Shown here: positions 9,271-17,279 of the stretch, piece by piece | Layout of the letters: each line of letters begins with the position of its first letter | How positions within the stretch are numbered: the stretch's first letter is position 1 | NCBI GenBank assembly: GCA_963754955.1 | Contig: CAVWHY010000005.1 | Coordinates: forward strand, 310,001-374,000 | Direction: 5' to 3' | Length of the DNA: 64,000 nt | DNA from: CAVQJU01 sp963754955 | GTDB lineage: Bacteria > Acidobacteriota > Vicinamibacteria > Vicinamibacterales > CAVVIG01 | Position numbers and translations under genes: made by a program | The notes under the pieces: generated by a model | The model's input: the letters and a program-made list of their open reading frames with translations, nothing else | What the model was told of the DNA's origin: nothing | The model's database searches: none

Positions 9271-11162
9271 TCATCGCGGCCGCCTCGATTGCCCTCACGC
9301 TCGCCGCCGTCGTCGCGATCGCACAGAAGAAGGCCGTCAGCGGGGACTGGCCGATGTACAACTACGACCTCGCCGGGACGCGCCACTCGCCGCTCGCACA
9401 GATCAACACACGCAACGTCGGCACGCTGGCCGAGGCGTGGTCGTACAAACTCGGCAAAGATCGGACAGCCGGCACGATTTCCGGCGGATCCGAATTTACG
9501 CCGATCGCCGTAGCGGGTGTTCTCTACGTCGCCGGATCCGATCGCGTCGTCGCGCTTGAACCGGACACCGGCAAGGAGACGTGGCGGTACACGCTGCAGA
9601 ACGGGGCGCCCTCGCGGCGCGGCGTGACGTACTGGCCCGGAGATGCGACCGCCCCGCCCCGGATCTTCGTCACCTCGGAGCGGCGGCTGATCGCCCTGAA
9701 CGCCGCAACCGGCAAGCCCGCCACCGCGTTCGGCAAGAACGGCGAAATCGACATGGGCGCGCCGTACAACTCGGCGCCGACGCGGTACAGGAACCTGCTG
9801 ATTGTCGGCACGAACGGATCGCCCGGCGGCGTTCGCGCCTTCGACGCCCGGACCGGTGCGAAGGCCTGGGACTTCCGGTCCGTGCCGAAAGCGGGCGAAC
9901 CGGCGAGCAGCTCGTGGAAGAACGAAAGCTGGAAGGATCGGCCCAACACGTACAGCTGGGCGTTCTCGCAAACCCTGGACCAGGCGCGCGGCCTCCTCTA
10001 CGTCGCGGTCGAAGCGCCGGGGCCAAGCGACTACTGGGGAGCCGATCGTCCGGGCGACAACCTGTACGGCAACTCGCTCCTCGCGCTTGACGCCGCGACG
10101 GGCCAACTGAAGTGGCACTTCCAGACCGTGCACCACGATCTCTGGGACTACGATCTCCCCTCGCCGCCGTCATTGCTCGACGTCACGATCGGCGGACAGG
10201 TCGTGCCGGTGCTGGCCCAGACGAGCAAGACCGGTTACATGTACATCCTCAACCGCGTCACAGGCCAGCCGGTCTTCGGGATCGACGAGCGGCATGTCGC
10301 GACGAGCGACGTGCCTGACGAACAGAGCTCCCCCACCCAACCCATTCCAGTCAAACCACCGGCGCTCGCGCGTGTCGGCTTCACGCCGCACGACATCGTC
10401 ACCGAGTCGGACACGACGGCGGAGCACGCGGCGTTCTGTCGTGGGTTGATGGAGCGCAGCGGCGGGTTCTACAACGACGGCCCGTTCACGCCGTACGTCT
10501 ATCACGAGGCCGGCGCGCCACCTCGATCGACGATCCTGTTTCCTGGCTCGATCGGCGGCGCCAACTGGGGAGGCACGGCGGCTGATCCCGGCCTTGGCTA
10601 CGTGTTCGTGAACACGAACGACGAGGCCAGCATCGGTTGGATCGAGAAGAGCCCCGACGGCGCGCGCGTCCCTTTCCGCCGCAACAGCATCGTCGGCCCG
10701 ACCTCGCGCTTCCAGTGGGCCGATGGCAATCCGCGCACCGGCAATGGCAACATCATGGGCGGCGAAAAAGGCTGGTTATGCCAGCGTCCGCCCTGGGGCA
10801 ACCTCGTCGCCGTGAACATCAAGACGGGCGACATCGCCTGGAAAGTGCCGCTTGGCGTGACGGACGAACTGCCGGACGGCAAGAAGAACACGGGCCGGCT
10901 GAATCTCGGCGGGCCGATGACGACAGCGGGCGGCCTCGTCTTCATCGGGGCGACGAACGACAAACGGTTCCGCGCGTTCGACGCGAAGACAGGCAAGGAA
11001 CTGTGGGTTGCACGCCTCGCAATGAGCGCCCACGCCGTTCCGATGACGTTTCAGGGGAGAAACGGCAAACAGTACGTCGCGATCACGGCCTCCGGAGCCA
11101 GCGCGCTCGACGATCCGATGCCCGAGGGGTCCGAGGCGCTCGTGGTCTTCGCGCTGCCCTGA
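9252..11162 (+). CDS. PQQ-dependent dehydrogenase (quinoprotein), secreted
   Basis: A 636-residue eight-bladed quinoprotein starting at ATG 9252. The N-terminal 25 residues form a signal peptide (LVIAAASIALTLAAVVAIAQ). GDWPMYNYDLAGTRHSPL opens the propeller, and WHFQTVHHDLWDYDLPSPP carries the catalytic Asp (residue 296) after two His. Repeated W-motifs such as GKELWVA and GDIAWKVPLG close the blades. The family oxidises sugars or alcohols in the periplasm and passes electrons to quinone or cytochrome c. Overlap with the gentisate dioxygenase suggests co-expression. Glucose-dehydrogenase-like by sequence, but without the membrane anchor; substrate unknown. Confidence 0.9.
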   Translation: MARRDLVIAAASIALTLAAVVAIAQKKAVSGDWPMYNYDLAGTRHSPLAQINTRNVGTLAEAWSYKLGKDRTAGTISGGSEFTPIAVAGVLYVAGSDRVVALEPDTGKETWRYTLQNGAPSRRGVTYWPGDATAPPRIFVTSERRLIALNAATGKPATAFGKNGEIDMGAPYNSAPTRYRNLLIVGTNGSPGGVRAFDARTGAKAWDFRSVPKAGEPASSSWKNESWKDRPNTYSWAFSQTLDQARGLLYVAVEAPGPSDYWGADRPGDNLYGNSLLALDAATGQLKWHFQTVHHDLWDYDLPSPPSLLDVTIGGQVVPVLAQTSKTGYMYILNRVTGQPVFGIDERHVATSDVPDEQSSPTQPIPVKPPALARVGFTPHDIVTESDTTAEHAAFCRGLMERSGGFYNDGPFTPYVYHEAGAPPRSTILFPGSIGGANWGGTAADPGLGYVFVNTNDEASIGWIEKSPDGARVPFRRNSIVGPTSRFQWADGNPRTGNGNIMGGEKGWLCQRPPWGNLVAVNIKTGDIAWKVPLGVTDELPDGKKNTGRLNLGGPMTTAGGLVFIGATNDKRFRAFDAKTGKELWVARLAMSAHAVPMTFQGRNGKQYVAITASGASALDDPMPEGSEALVVFALP

Positions 11163-11186
11163 GTGGTGGATTCGCGCTCGAACGCC

Positions 11187-11588
11187 CTACTTCCGCCGCC
11201 GGCGTGGCCGCAGCGCGCCTTCGCCAATCCTTGAAATGCGGTCGATGACGTCCTCGTGCAACACCCGCATCTGGTTTTGGGTGTCTTCGTTCAGGGCCCG
11301 CATCTCTTGCCGGAGCGTCCCGCCGAGGTCGCGCATCTCCCCACGCAGCGCGTCGCCGAGGTCGCGCATCTCGCCACGCAGCGTGTCGCCAAGGTCGTGC
11401 GTCTCCGCGCGAAGCGTGGCACCGAGGTCGTCCATGTCTTGGTGGACGGCAGAAAATCCCACACGCATCTCGTCGCGGAGTTGCACAATCTGCGACTCGA
11501 CCGCGGACACCCTTTCCGGCAGGTCCTCGAGGGCCGCCACCTTCACTTCAAGCACCTCAACACGCTTTTCGAGGTCATGCGCCGCCAT
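11187..11588 (-). CDS. Hendecad coiled-coil protein
   Basis: A 133-residue, highly charged protein with no signal peptide or membrane segment. After a heptad-like N-terminus (LEKRVEVLEVKVAALEDL) come six 11-residue units beginning DLGATLRAETH, DLGDTLRGEMR, DLGDALRGEMR, DLGGTLRQEMR, then two degenerate units. An 11-residue period predicts a slightly right-handed or straight coiled coil. The tail is basic (RPRRRRK). It is convergent with the PQQ dehydrogenase and divergent from the next cupin. Function is unknown; it could be a structural or scaffold protein. Confidence 0.75.
   Translation of the reverse strand: MAAHDLEKRVEVLEVKVAALEDLPERVSAVESQIVQLRDEMRVGFSAVHQDMDDLGATLRAETHDLGDTLRGEMRDLGDALRGEMRDLGGTLRQEMRALNEDTQNQMRVLHEDVIDRISRIGEGALRPRRRRK
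11299..11430 (-). repeat. 33-bp coding tandem repeat, four units
   Basis: Four consecutive 33-base units (11299, 11332, 11365, 11398) encode the 11-residue coiled-coil repeats of the gene at 11187-11588. The middle two units differ at only a few bases, so copy number could vary between strains. Confidence 0.85.
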
Positions 11589-11701
11589 ACCAGGTTGACG
11601 ACGACGGTAGCATCGTCGACGCGAATGTTCAACGGCACCACGCGCCCGGTCTGTGATAAGAATGGCGGCTGCGTTCCGCTGGTCTGATTGAAAGGATCGA
11701 C

Positions 11702-12136
11702 ATGAAGACGTTCCTGATGGCCGCCGCCCTGTTCACGACAGCGCTCACAATTCCTATGTCCGCACAAACACCCAACGTCACCTACCTCGATCACGCAAAA
11801 GTTGCAGCAGCTATCGCGAAGGGCAGTTCGCTGATGACGGCTCCGAACGTCACCGTCTCCGGCGCCCACCGCACGGGACCGGGCCAGGTCGAGGTGCACG
11901 ACAAGGAAACCGACGTGCTCTACATCATCGAGGGTGAAGCCACTTTCGTCAGCGGCGGCACGATGATCGGCGGCAAGATCTCGCGCCCCGACCAGCACCT
12001 CGGCACCGACATCCAGGGCGGCACGACGCAGCACCTGAGCAAGGGCGACGTCATCGTCGTCCAGGCCGGCACGCCTCACTGGTTCAAGGAGGTGCCGAAG
12101 TCGGTGAACTATTTCGTCGTGAAGGTGCTGAAGTAA
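11702..12136 (+). CDS. Secreted cupin protein
   Basis: A complete 144-residue protein with signal peptide MKTFLMAAALFTTALTIPMSAQ. The cupin barrel shows VEVHDKETDVLYIIEGEATF and GDVIVVQAGTPHWFKEVP, with His and Glu at the usual metal positions. Proteins of this type are common in Acidobacteria, often beside degradative genes. The ATG at 11702 is followed directly by the hydrophobic core, so the start is secure. No partner is obvious: the downstream gene is convergent. Function unknown. Confidence 0.85.
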   Translation: MKTFLMAAALFTTALTIPMSAQTPNVTYLDHAKVAAAIAKGSSLMTAPNVTVSGAHRTGPGQVEVHDKETDVLYIIEGEATFVSGGTMIGGKISRPDQHLGTDIQGGTTQHLSKGDVIVVQAGTPHWFKEVPKSVNYFVVKVLK

Positions 12137-12146
12137 CGGAATTGAC

Positions 12147-12893
12147 CTATTGCCGTCCCGAGGTTCCGACGGCGCGCTCGGGATCACCCGGCGCGGCGGT
12201 CGGCCCCTGTATGTGCTCTACGTCCTGGTTGTTCTCCTGACAGATGTACTCCATCAGCTCGTCGCCCGGCCGCAACGTGGCAGTGAACGTCACCGTGAAC
12301 GGCCTGGCGTAGGCGCCGGGATCGTCGATGGTGATTTCGTTGACCAGCGTGCCGGCATCGGTCCGGGTGTACCGCTCGATCGTATGGAGCTTTTCCGTGT
12401 GCGGATGACCGCGGAAGTCGAACCAGAATTTGTCGTTGTATCCCACCGTGTCCACAACGAGGGTCCGGCCCTGCCAGCGGCCGATCGAATGGCCGTACCA
12501 GGTCGGGTCGGGATCCGGCGGATGCTTGCGGCCATCCATGAAGATTTGGCGATAGGTGTGGATGTTGGCTTCGAAGAGAAAGAAGATGTGCGTCGGCGTT
12601 TGCACGATCCGCCACGGATACGGCGCAATCCGCGGCACGCCGGTCGGCAGGCAGTTCGCTTCGGGATCGTCCTTCGACTGGCGGGCCTTCAGGATTTTCT
12701 CCGCTTCCGGAAGCAGCGGGATTGACTCCCCCTTCGGGAGCCCCTCGGCGATATCGCCAACCGGCCCGCCGCCCTGCCAGACGCCGCTGAGGTCGGTCGT
12801 GCGATCCGGCAGCCTTGGTGCGGGACCCTTTGTCTGGGCGCAGAGCGGGAGCGCGATGGCCAGCAGCACGAGGCTGAAACGGAGCGTGCGCAC
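12147..12893 (-). CDS. Secreted conserved hypothetical protein
   Basis: A 248-residue protein with signal peptide MRTLRFSLVLLAIALPLCAQ, then TTDLSGVWQGGGPVGDI and a body with PTWYGHSIGRWQGRTLVVDT and LHTIERYTRTDAGTLVNEIT. These D-L-S-G-x-W and YGHSIGRWxGxTLVVDT motifs define a large uncharacterised secreted family in Acidobacteria and Gammaproteobacteria, usually near catabolic or TonB-receptor genes. Two relatives of the same general style lie at 22904-23719 and 24861-25713. The start is ATG 12893. No catalytic residues can be named. Confidence 0.8.
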   Translation of the reverse strand: MRTLRFSLVLLAIALPLCAQTKGPAPRLPDRTTDLSGVWQGGGPVGDIAEGLPKGESIPLLPEAEKILKARQSKDDPEANCLPTGVPRIAPYPWRIVQTPTHIFFLFEANIHTYRQIFMDGRKHPPDPDPTWYGHSIGRWQGRTLVVDTVGYNDKFWFDFRGHPHTEKLHTIERYTRTDAGTLVNEITIDDPGAYARPFTVTFTATLRPGDELMEYICQENNQDVEHIQGPTAAPGDPERAVGTSGRQ

Positions 12894-12949
12894 GTCAGAT
12901 CTCAGTCAATGAGGGTGCTATATCATACGCGCGGACGGGAGACCGGCTG

Positions 12950-14188
12950 ATGAATCGCTGGCGTGTCGTCGTGGGCGGCGTTTCGATGAACCTGGCGCTC
13001 GGGTCGCTGTATGCCTGGAGCGTGTTCGTGCTGCCGCTCGAGAAGGAATTCGGCTGGACGCGCAGCCAGACGTCGTGGGTCTACACCATCGCCGTCGTGG
13101 TCTTCGCGAGCACGTTCGTGCTCGCCGGTCGGATCCAGGACCGCCGCGGACCGCGGGCGTGCGCCTTGTCGGGTGCCATCCTCGTTTCAGCCGGTTTTTT
13201 CGCCGCCAGTTTCACGACCTCGCTGTGGTTTCTCTATGTCGCTTTCGGGCTCGTGGTCGGCGCGGGGAACGGCTTCGGCTACGCGACGCCCACGCCCGTC
13301 GCGTCGAAATGGTTTCCCGATCGACGCGGTCTCGTCGTCGGGCTGATGGTCGGCGGTTACGGTGCGGGATCGGCGATCATCGGCCCCATCGCGACCAGCC
13401 TGATCACCTCCGTCGGCTGGCGGCCGACGTTCCGCCTGCTCGGCGCGGTGTTTCTCGTCATGGGCCTGGTGGGCGCGTGGCTGCTGGAAAATCCCCCGGA
13501 AGGCTACCGGCCGGCTGGATGGACCCCGCCCGCGGGCTCGGCGCGCAGGCGCGACTACTCCACGCGTGAGATGCTCCGCACGCCGCAGTTCTACAGTCTC
13601 TGGATCGCGTACGCGCTGGGTGCGACAGCCGGCCAGATGACCATCAGCCAGCTGGTGCCCTTCGCGCGCAGCGCCGGCCTGGGGGCAGCCGTCGCGACGC
13701 TGGCGCTGCCGGTCACCGCCGCGGGAAACGCCGGCGGCCGCATCTTGTCCGGCTGGCTGTCTGACGCGCTCGGCCGAGTCACGACGTTGCGGGCGATGGT
13801 GCTGGCGTCGGCCGTGGCCATGCCGGCGCTCTTTGTGTGGCGTGAGGAGCCGGTGCTGTTCTTCGTGCTGGTGGCGTGCGTCTACTGGTGCTACGGCACG
13901 CAGCTGTCGGTGTTCGCCTCAGCGACCGCCGATCTCTACGGCACGCGGAACCTGGGAATGAACTACGGAGTGCTCTTCACCGCGTGGGGCGCAGCGGGCG
14001 TCTTCGGACCGATGATCGGAGGACGGGTCTTCGACGCGTTCGGCGACTACCGCTACGCGTTCTACGCCGCCGGCGCGCTCGCGATCATCGCGTTCTTCTC
14101 GTTAAGCCTCATCAGACCGCTTGGTGCCGAACCGAGCCTCCTTCGAACTCCGGCTTTTCACGAAGACACGATGACCACGAAGGCGTGA
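12950..14188 (+). CDS. MFS transporter, OFA (oxalate/formate antiporter) type
   Basis: A complete 412-residue transporter with twelve predicted helices. ALGSLYAWSVFVLPLEKEFGW at the N-terminus and GNGFGYATPTPVASKWFPDRRG in helix 4-5 are hallmarks of the OFA group, which exchanges small dicarboxylates or monocarboxylates at the inner membrane. ATG 12950 is the first in-frame start. The last codons (FHEDTMTTKA) are encoded by the CTTCGTG repeat element at 14159-14235, so the natural C-terminus has probably been replaced or extended by the repeat. Substrate unknown. Confidence 0.88.
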   Translation: MNRWRVVVGGVSMNLALGSLYAWSVFVLPLEKEFGWTRSQTSWVYTIAVVVFASTFVLAGRIQDRRGPRACALSGAILVSAGFFAASFTTSLWFLYVAFGLVVGAGNGFGYATPTPVASKWFPDRRGLVVGLMVGGYGAGSAIIGPIATSLITSVGWRPTFRLLGAVFLVMGLVGAWLLENPPEGYRPAGWTPPAGSARRRDYSTREMLRTPQFYSLWIAYALGATAGQMTISQLVPFARSAGLGAAVATLALPVTAAGNAGGRILSGWLSDALGRVTTLRAMVLASAVAMPALFVWREEPVLFFVLVACVYWCYGTQLSVFASATADLYGTRNLGMNYGVLFTAWGAAGVFGPMIGGRVFDAFGDYRYAFYAAGALAIIAFFSLSLIRPLGAEPSLLRTPAFHEDTMTTKA

Positions 14189-14235
14189 CTTCCATGATGC
14201 TCTTCGTGGTCTTCGTGACTTCGTGACTTCGTGAG
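14159..14235. repeat. CTTCGTG tandem repeat with inverted arms
   Basis: Left-arm CACGAAG copies face right-arm copies of CTTCGTGA in 8-base steps (three in a row at the end). GACCACGAAG pairs with CTTCGTGGTC. The element overlaps the last codons and stop of the OFA transporter and extends almost to the stop of the convergent gene at 14251. Confidence 0.8.
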
Positions 14236-14250
14236 AAGACAAGAGCTGGC

Positions 14251-15592
14251 CTAGTTCGTCTTGTTTGGTTCCTGCAGGTCCCACGTCCAGCGGATCTGCG
14301 GGTTGTACATCTCGTCCCAGCTCTGCTCGGACCAGTACACTTCCTTATCGGGCGAGGGGTTCCACTTGTTCTTCGGCGAGTTGTCGTAGTGTGCGATGGC
14401 GGTCAGCTTGCTGCCGGCCGGAATCTTGAGCGGCGTGGCGAGCTCGTAATAGAGCTGCCAGTTGAAATCGTACTTCGGGACGTCGAGCACCAGCTCTTCC
14501 CGCCCATCGGGATACGTCAGGATGAACTTCATGTCCTTCCCGCGCAGATGCATGTGCGGCGACAGCGCGTAAAGCGTGGCCGGCTCGGGGAAGATCTTGA
14601 AGTTCGAGATCTTCCAGTATCTCCGCACCCGGCGGGATGTTCGGGATTCGATCGTTCGGCAGTGGCTGATCGTCCACCATCGTCGTGCCGCGGTCGAGGG
14701 TCGAGACGTTCTGCATCTCGTAGCGCACCGGGCCCTTCGCGAACCAGATGCCGAACTGCGCGCGCTCCTTCTCGGGCTTGCCCGACGGCTGGTAGTGCAT
14801 GTTCATCTCGATGTAGGCGCCCTTCGGCAGCCGCCGCGCGATGCCGTCGGCGTACGCTTCCCAGCCGCGGCCGGGCACGTACGACACGAGCCGAATGCCG
14901 GGACCGCTACCCGGCGGGAGCCCGGCGGCCGTGTTGAGGCCTTCGACCGGCTCCGGCTCCGTCTTGCCCGGCAGGACCGGACGTCCGCCCTTCAGCACCG
15001 TGTCCTCCGGCAGCTGGCGGACAAAGAGCGTCGCGTGGTGCACCACGGCGGGGTTGTTCGTGCGCACCTGCATCTTCTGAATCCACACGTCGGTCGGGAA
15101 CGGCGACTTCACGAAGTACGAGATTTGCGGAAGCTCTCCGGTGGGCGCCACCTGGGCCTCGATCGGCAGGTCGATGACTGCATCCGGCGTGCCGAACGCC
15201 CACCCGCCCTCGGGGAAGGTCGGCGTTTGCGGCAGATCCTTATCATCACCCTTCGGCGCCCCAGCGTCCGCCCAGCGCGTAATGATCTCGATCTCCTTCG
15301 CCGACAGGCTGCGATCGTTGGCCATCTTCATGCTGTCGGCGCTCGCCCCCCAGGGCGGCATCTCGTGGGCCACCACCTTGTTCTTTATCGCCCGCGCCCA
15401 CGGCCGCGCGTTCTGGTAGGTGATGAGCGCCATCGGCGCCACCTCTCCCGGGCGGTGACAGACGACGCAGTGGTTATAGAGGATGGGCGCGACGTCCTTG
15501 CTGAACGTCGGCGCCGTCGCCGTGTCCGCCGCGTGCGCTGCCTGCGCGATGCCGAGACACACGAACGCGACCGCTAGTGTTTTCTGAACCAC
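14251..15592 (-). CDS. c-type heme / copper type II monooxygenase fusion, secreted
   Basis: A signal peptide (AVAFVCLGIAQAAHA) is followed by one heme motif, C42-x2-C45-H46, in a short cytochrome domain. The rest matches copper type II monooxygenases (PHM/DBM family): the His pair H185-H186 in VVHHATLF, H266 in MNMHYQPSG, then HMH in PHMHLRGKDMKF and Met in WDEMYNPQ. These are the CuH and CuM ligand positions. One frame break lies near 14620. The family hydroxylates C-H bonds with ascorbate; here the heme could supply electrons. The upstream gene overlaps its start by 19 bases, so the two are co-translated. Substrate unknown. Confidence 0.82.
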
Positions 15593-16216
15593 ATTTCACC
15601 TATGTTCATGTAGGGATCGCCGGCGACCGACAGCGATCGCCGGATGCGGAAATTCGTGGGCGACGCGACGAAGGTGCTGCCCTTGACGTGCAGCTCGGGC
15701 CCCGTTTTCGACGGCTTGAACCCCTGGGTCTCGAAGTAGTGCGTGAAGTAGCCGCCCGAGTCGGCGCCCATCGTACCGGGCTTGAAGAGCGTATAGCCGC
15801 GGCTGTCGGTCTCGATCCACGTCAGGTATTTGCCCGCGGGGTCGTACATCATTTGAATCCGGCTCGTGTACGGCACGCCTTTCGGCCCCTTCGCTTTCAG
15901 CTCTCCCTCGTAGTAGCAGCCGTCCACGTGCGTGAACGTCAGCGTGCCCGTGTGGACGCCCTCGGGCGCGAGCGGCGTCTCCGGCGCGTCGTACTCCATG
16001 TCCCACGTCCCGACGAAGTAATCGGGGTTGAAGGGCGGCACCGGATCGTCGGATCGGGTCGGCCGGTTCATCGCCTTGAGCTGCGCAATCACCGCCCGCG
16101 TCGGCGTCGCTCAGACACTGTTTTCTCGGCTCGCCCGTCGGCGCGCCCGAGTGCTGCGCGAACGCTGTCGACGCAGCCACGAGCAGCGCGGCGAGCACGG
16201 CGCCTACTTGCCGCAT
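15574..16216 (-). CDS. Secreted conserved hypothetical protein
   Basis: The N-terminus MRQVGAVLAALLVAASTAFAQ is a clear signal peptide in one frame; after a break near 16100 the body continues as VIAQLKAMNRPTRSDDPVPP, FVGTWDMEYDAPETPLAPEG and RIQMMYDPAGKYLTWIE. The reconstructed protein is about 214 residues. The lipocalin-like GTWDMEYD opening suggests a beta-rich, possibly ligand-binding fold, but I cannot name the family. It overlaps the upstream gene by 13 bases and the heme-copper gene downstream by 19, which makes a tight three-gene unit. Confidence 0.75.
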
Positions 16217-16608
16217 GCGTCCCCCACTGTCTTAATCGACGTGACGTTGATGCGCTGTCCGCGGTCGTCCTGGATCAGCAGCCCCTTGATCAGCACCTTG
16301 TGGCCGCGATGCGGGCTCGGGTTCATCTCGGTCATGCCGATGAGCCGGATCTGCTGCGACCCGAGACCGCGGCCTTCAGCGGCCTTGACCTCTTCGGGCC
16401 GCGAGAAGCCCGCGCGGCCCGCGTTGGCCGGTTCGGCGGCGTTCGTCAGCGTCCACGCCCGGTTCGGGCCCTCGACGAGACATCCGATGGTTTCCACGAT
16501 CGGCAGCGCCTTCGGCCCCTGCGGCGGCGCGGCGTTCTCGGGTCCGCCCCGGTCGGTGAGCCCGACCTGTCCGGCCATCAACGTCATCAGAAGAAGCACT
16601 CCCTGCAT
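16204..16608 (-). CDS. Secreted small hypothetical protein
   Basis: A complete 134-residue protein with a short signal (MQGVLLLMTLMAGQVGL). The mature part contains GCLVEGPNRAWTLTNAAEPA and GHKVLIKGLLIQDDRGQRIN, and ends VGDACGK, leaving two Cys that could form a disulfide. Proteins with the G-C-L motif followed by W-x-L-T-N-A and a GH-K-V-x-V-K-G segment recur in Acidobacteria and may adopt an OB-like fold. Overlaps the next gene by 13 bases. Function unknown. Confidence 0.75.
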   Translation of the reverse strand: MQGVLLLMTLMAGQVGLTDRGGPENAAPPQGPKALPIVETIGCLVEGPNRAWTLTNAAEPANAGRAGFSRPEEVKAAEGRGLGSQQIRLIGMTEMNPSPHRGHKVLIKGLLIQDDRGQRINVTSIKTVGDACGK

Positions 16609-16628
16609 ACGTGCGTGATTTTAACCTG

Positions 16629-17245
16629 TCAGCAGGACCGGCGCAGCCGGCAAAGGGTGAAGTGCTGCTGCCGGCCGCCGGCGTCACGTGGGTCTGCTCG
16701 GCCGCCGCTGACAACAGGAACCGCGCGCCCAGCGCCCGCTGCAGGCCGCTCGCGTCGTACTGCACGACGTCGAGGCCGCTGCACCGCGCCGGACCAGTCA
16801 GCGCGAACGTTCCGATGACCACCCACCCGCCGGGCCTGAGACAGCGCTCGACCGCGCGCACGTACGCGTCGCGGTCCTCCTGCGCCGTCAGAAAGTGGAA
16901 GACAGCGCGGTCGTGCCAGACGTCGAAGGCCGCCTCGGGCAGCGCCGCGGTGGTGACGTCCGCGGCCACCCACTGCGCGAGCGCCGCGCGATCGCCCAGC
17001 CGCACGCGGGAGATCGCGAGCGCGGCCTCCGAGACGTCGAGGACGGTCACGCGCGTGTAGCCGTGGTCGATCAGATCGTCCACGAGCGTCGAGGCGCCGC
17101 CGCCGATGTCGATGATAGCGGCATCAAGCGGTGCGACTTCCCGGATCAGCCGCAGCGACTCGGCCAGATGCGGCGCATACCAACTGACGCCGGTCGGCGG
17201 ATGCGTGCGCCAGATCTCCTCCCAGTGCTCGCGTTTTGTCGTCAT
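16629..17245 (-). CDS. Class I SAM-dependent methyltransferase
   Basis: ATG 17245 opens MTTKREHWEEIWRTHPPTGVSW. The SAM-binding motif I is IIDIGGGASTLVDDL; motif II acidic residue sits in VTVLDVSEAALAISR; WHDRAVFHFLTAQEDRDAYV and LRPGGWVVIGTFA follow. The W-x-x-V-F-H-F-L segment is typical of a small cytoplasmic methyltransferase group related to thiopurine and tellurite methyltransferases. A break near 16680 moves the last residues to the frame ending QQHFTLCRLRRSC at TGA 16629. Substrate unknown. Confidence 0.85.
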
Positions 17246-17249
17246 CGGT

Positions 17250-17279
17250 CGTGACGTCCGGCTGAAGCCGGACGTCACG
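17250..17279. repeat. Perfect palindrome, 13-bp arms, TGAA loop
   Basis: CGTGACGTCCGGC and its exact reverse complement flank TGAA. It lies between the methyltransferase start and the PQQ dehydrogenase, and contains the stop codon of the latter (17275-17277). Confidence 0.85.

Noticed and set aside
8220..11162. A single 980-residue open frame that seems to fuse gentisate dioxygenase to a PQQ dehydrogenase
   Set aside because: After about 8685 the frame stops matching the dioxygenase, whose second half continues in another frame to a stop at 9270. The PQQ enzyme has its own ATG and signal peptide at 9252. The fusion is an artefact of one indel.
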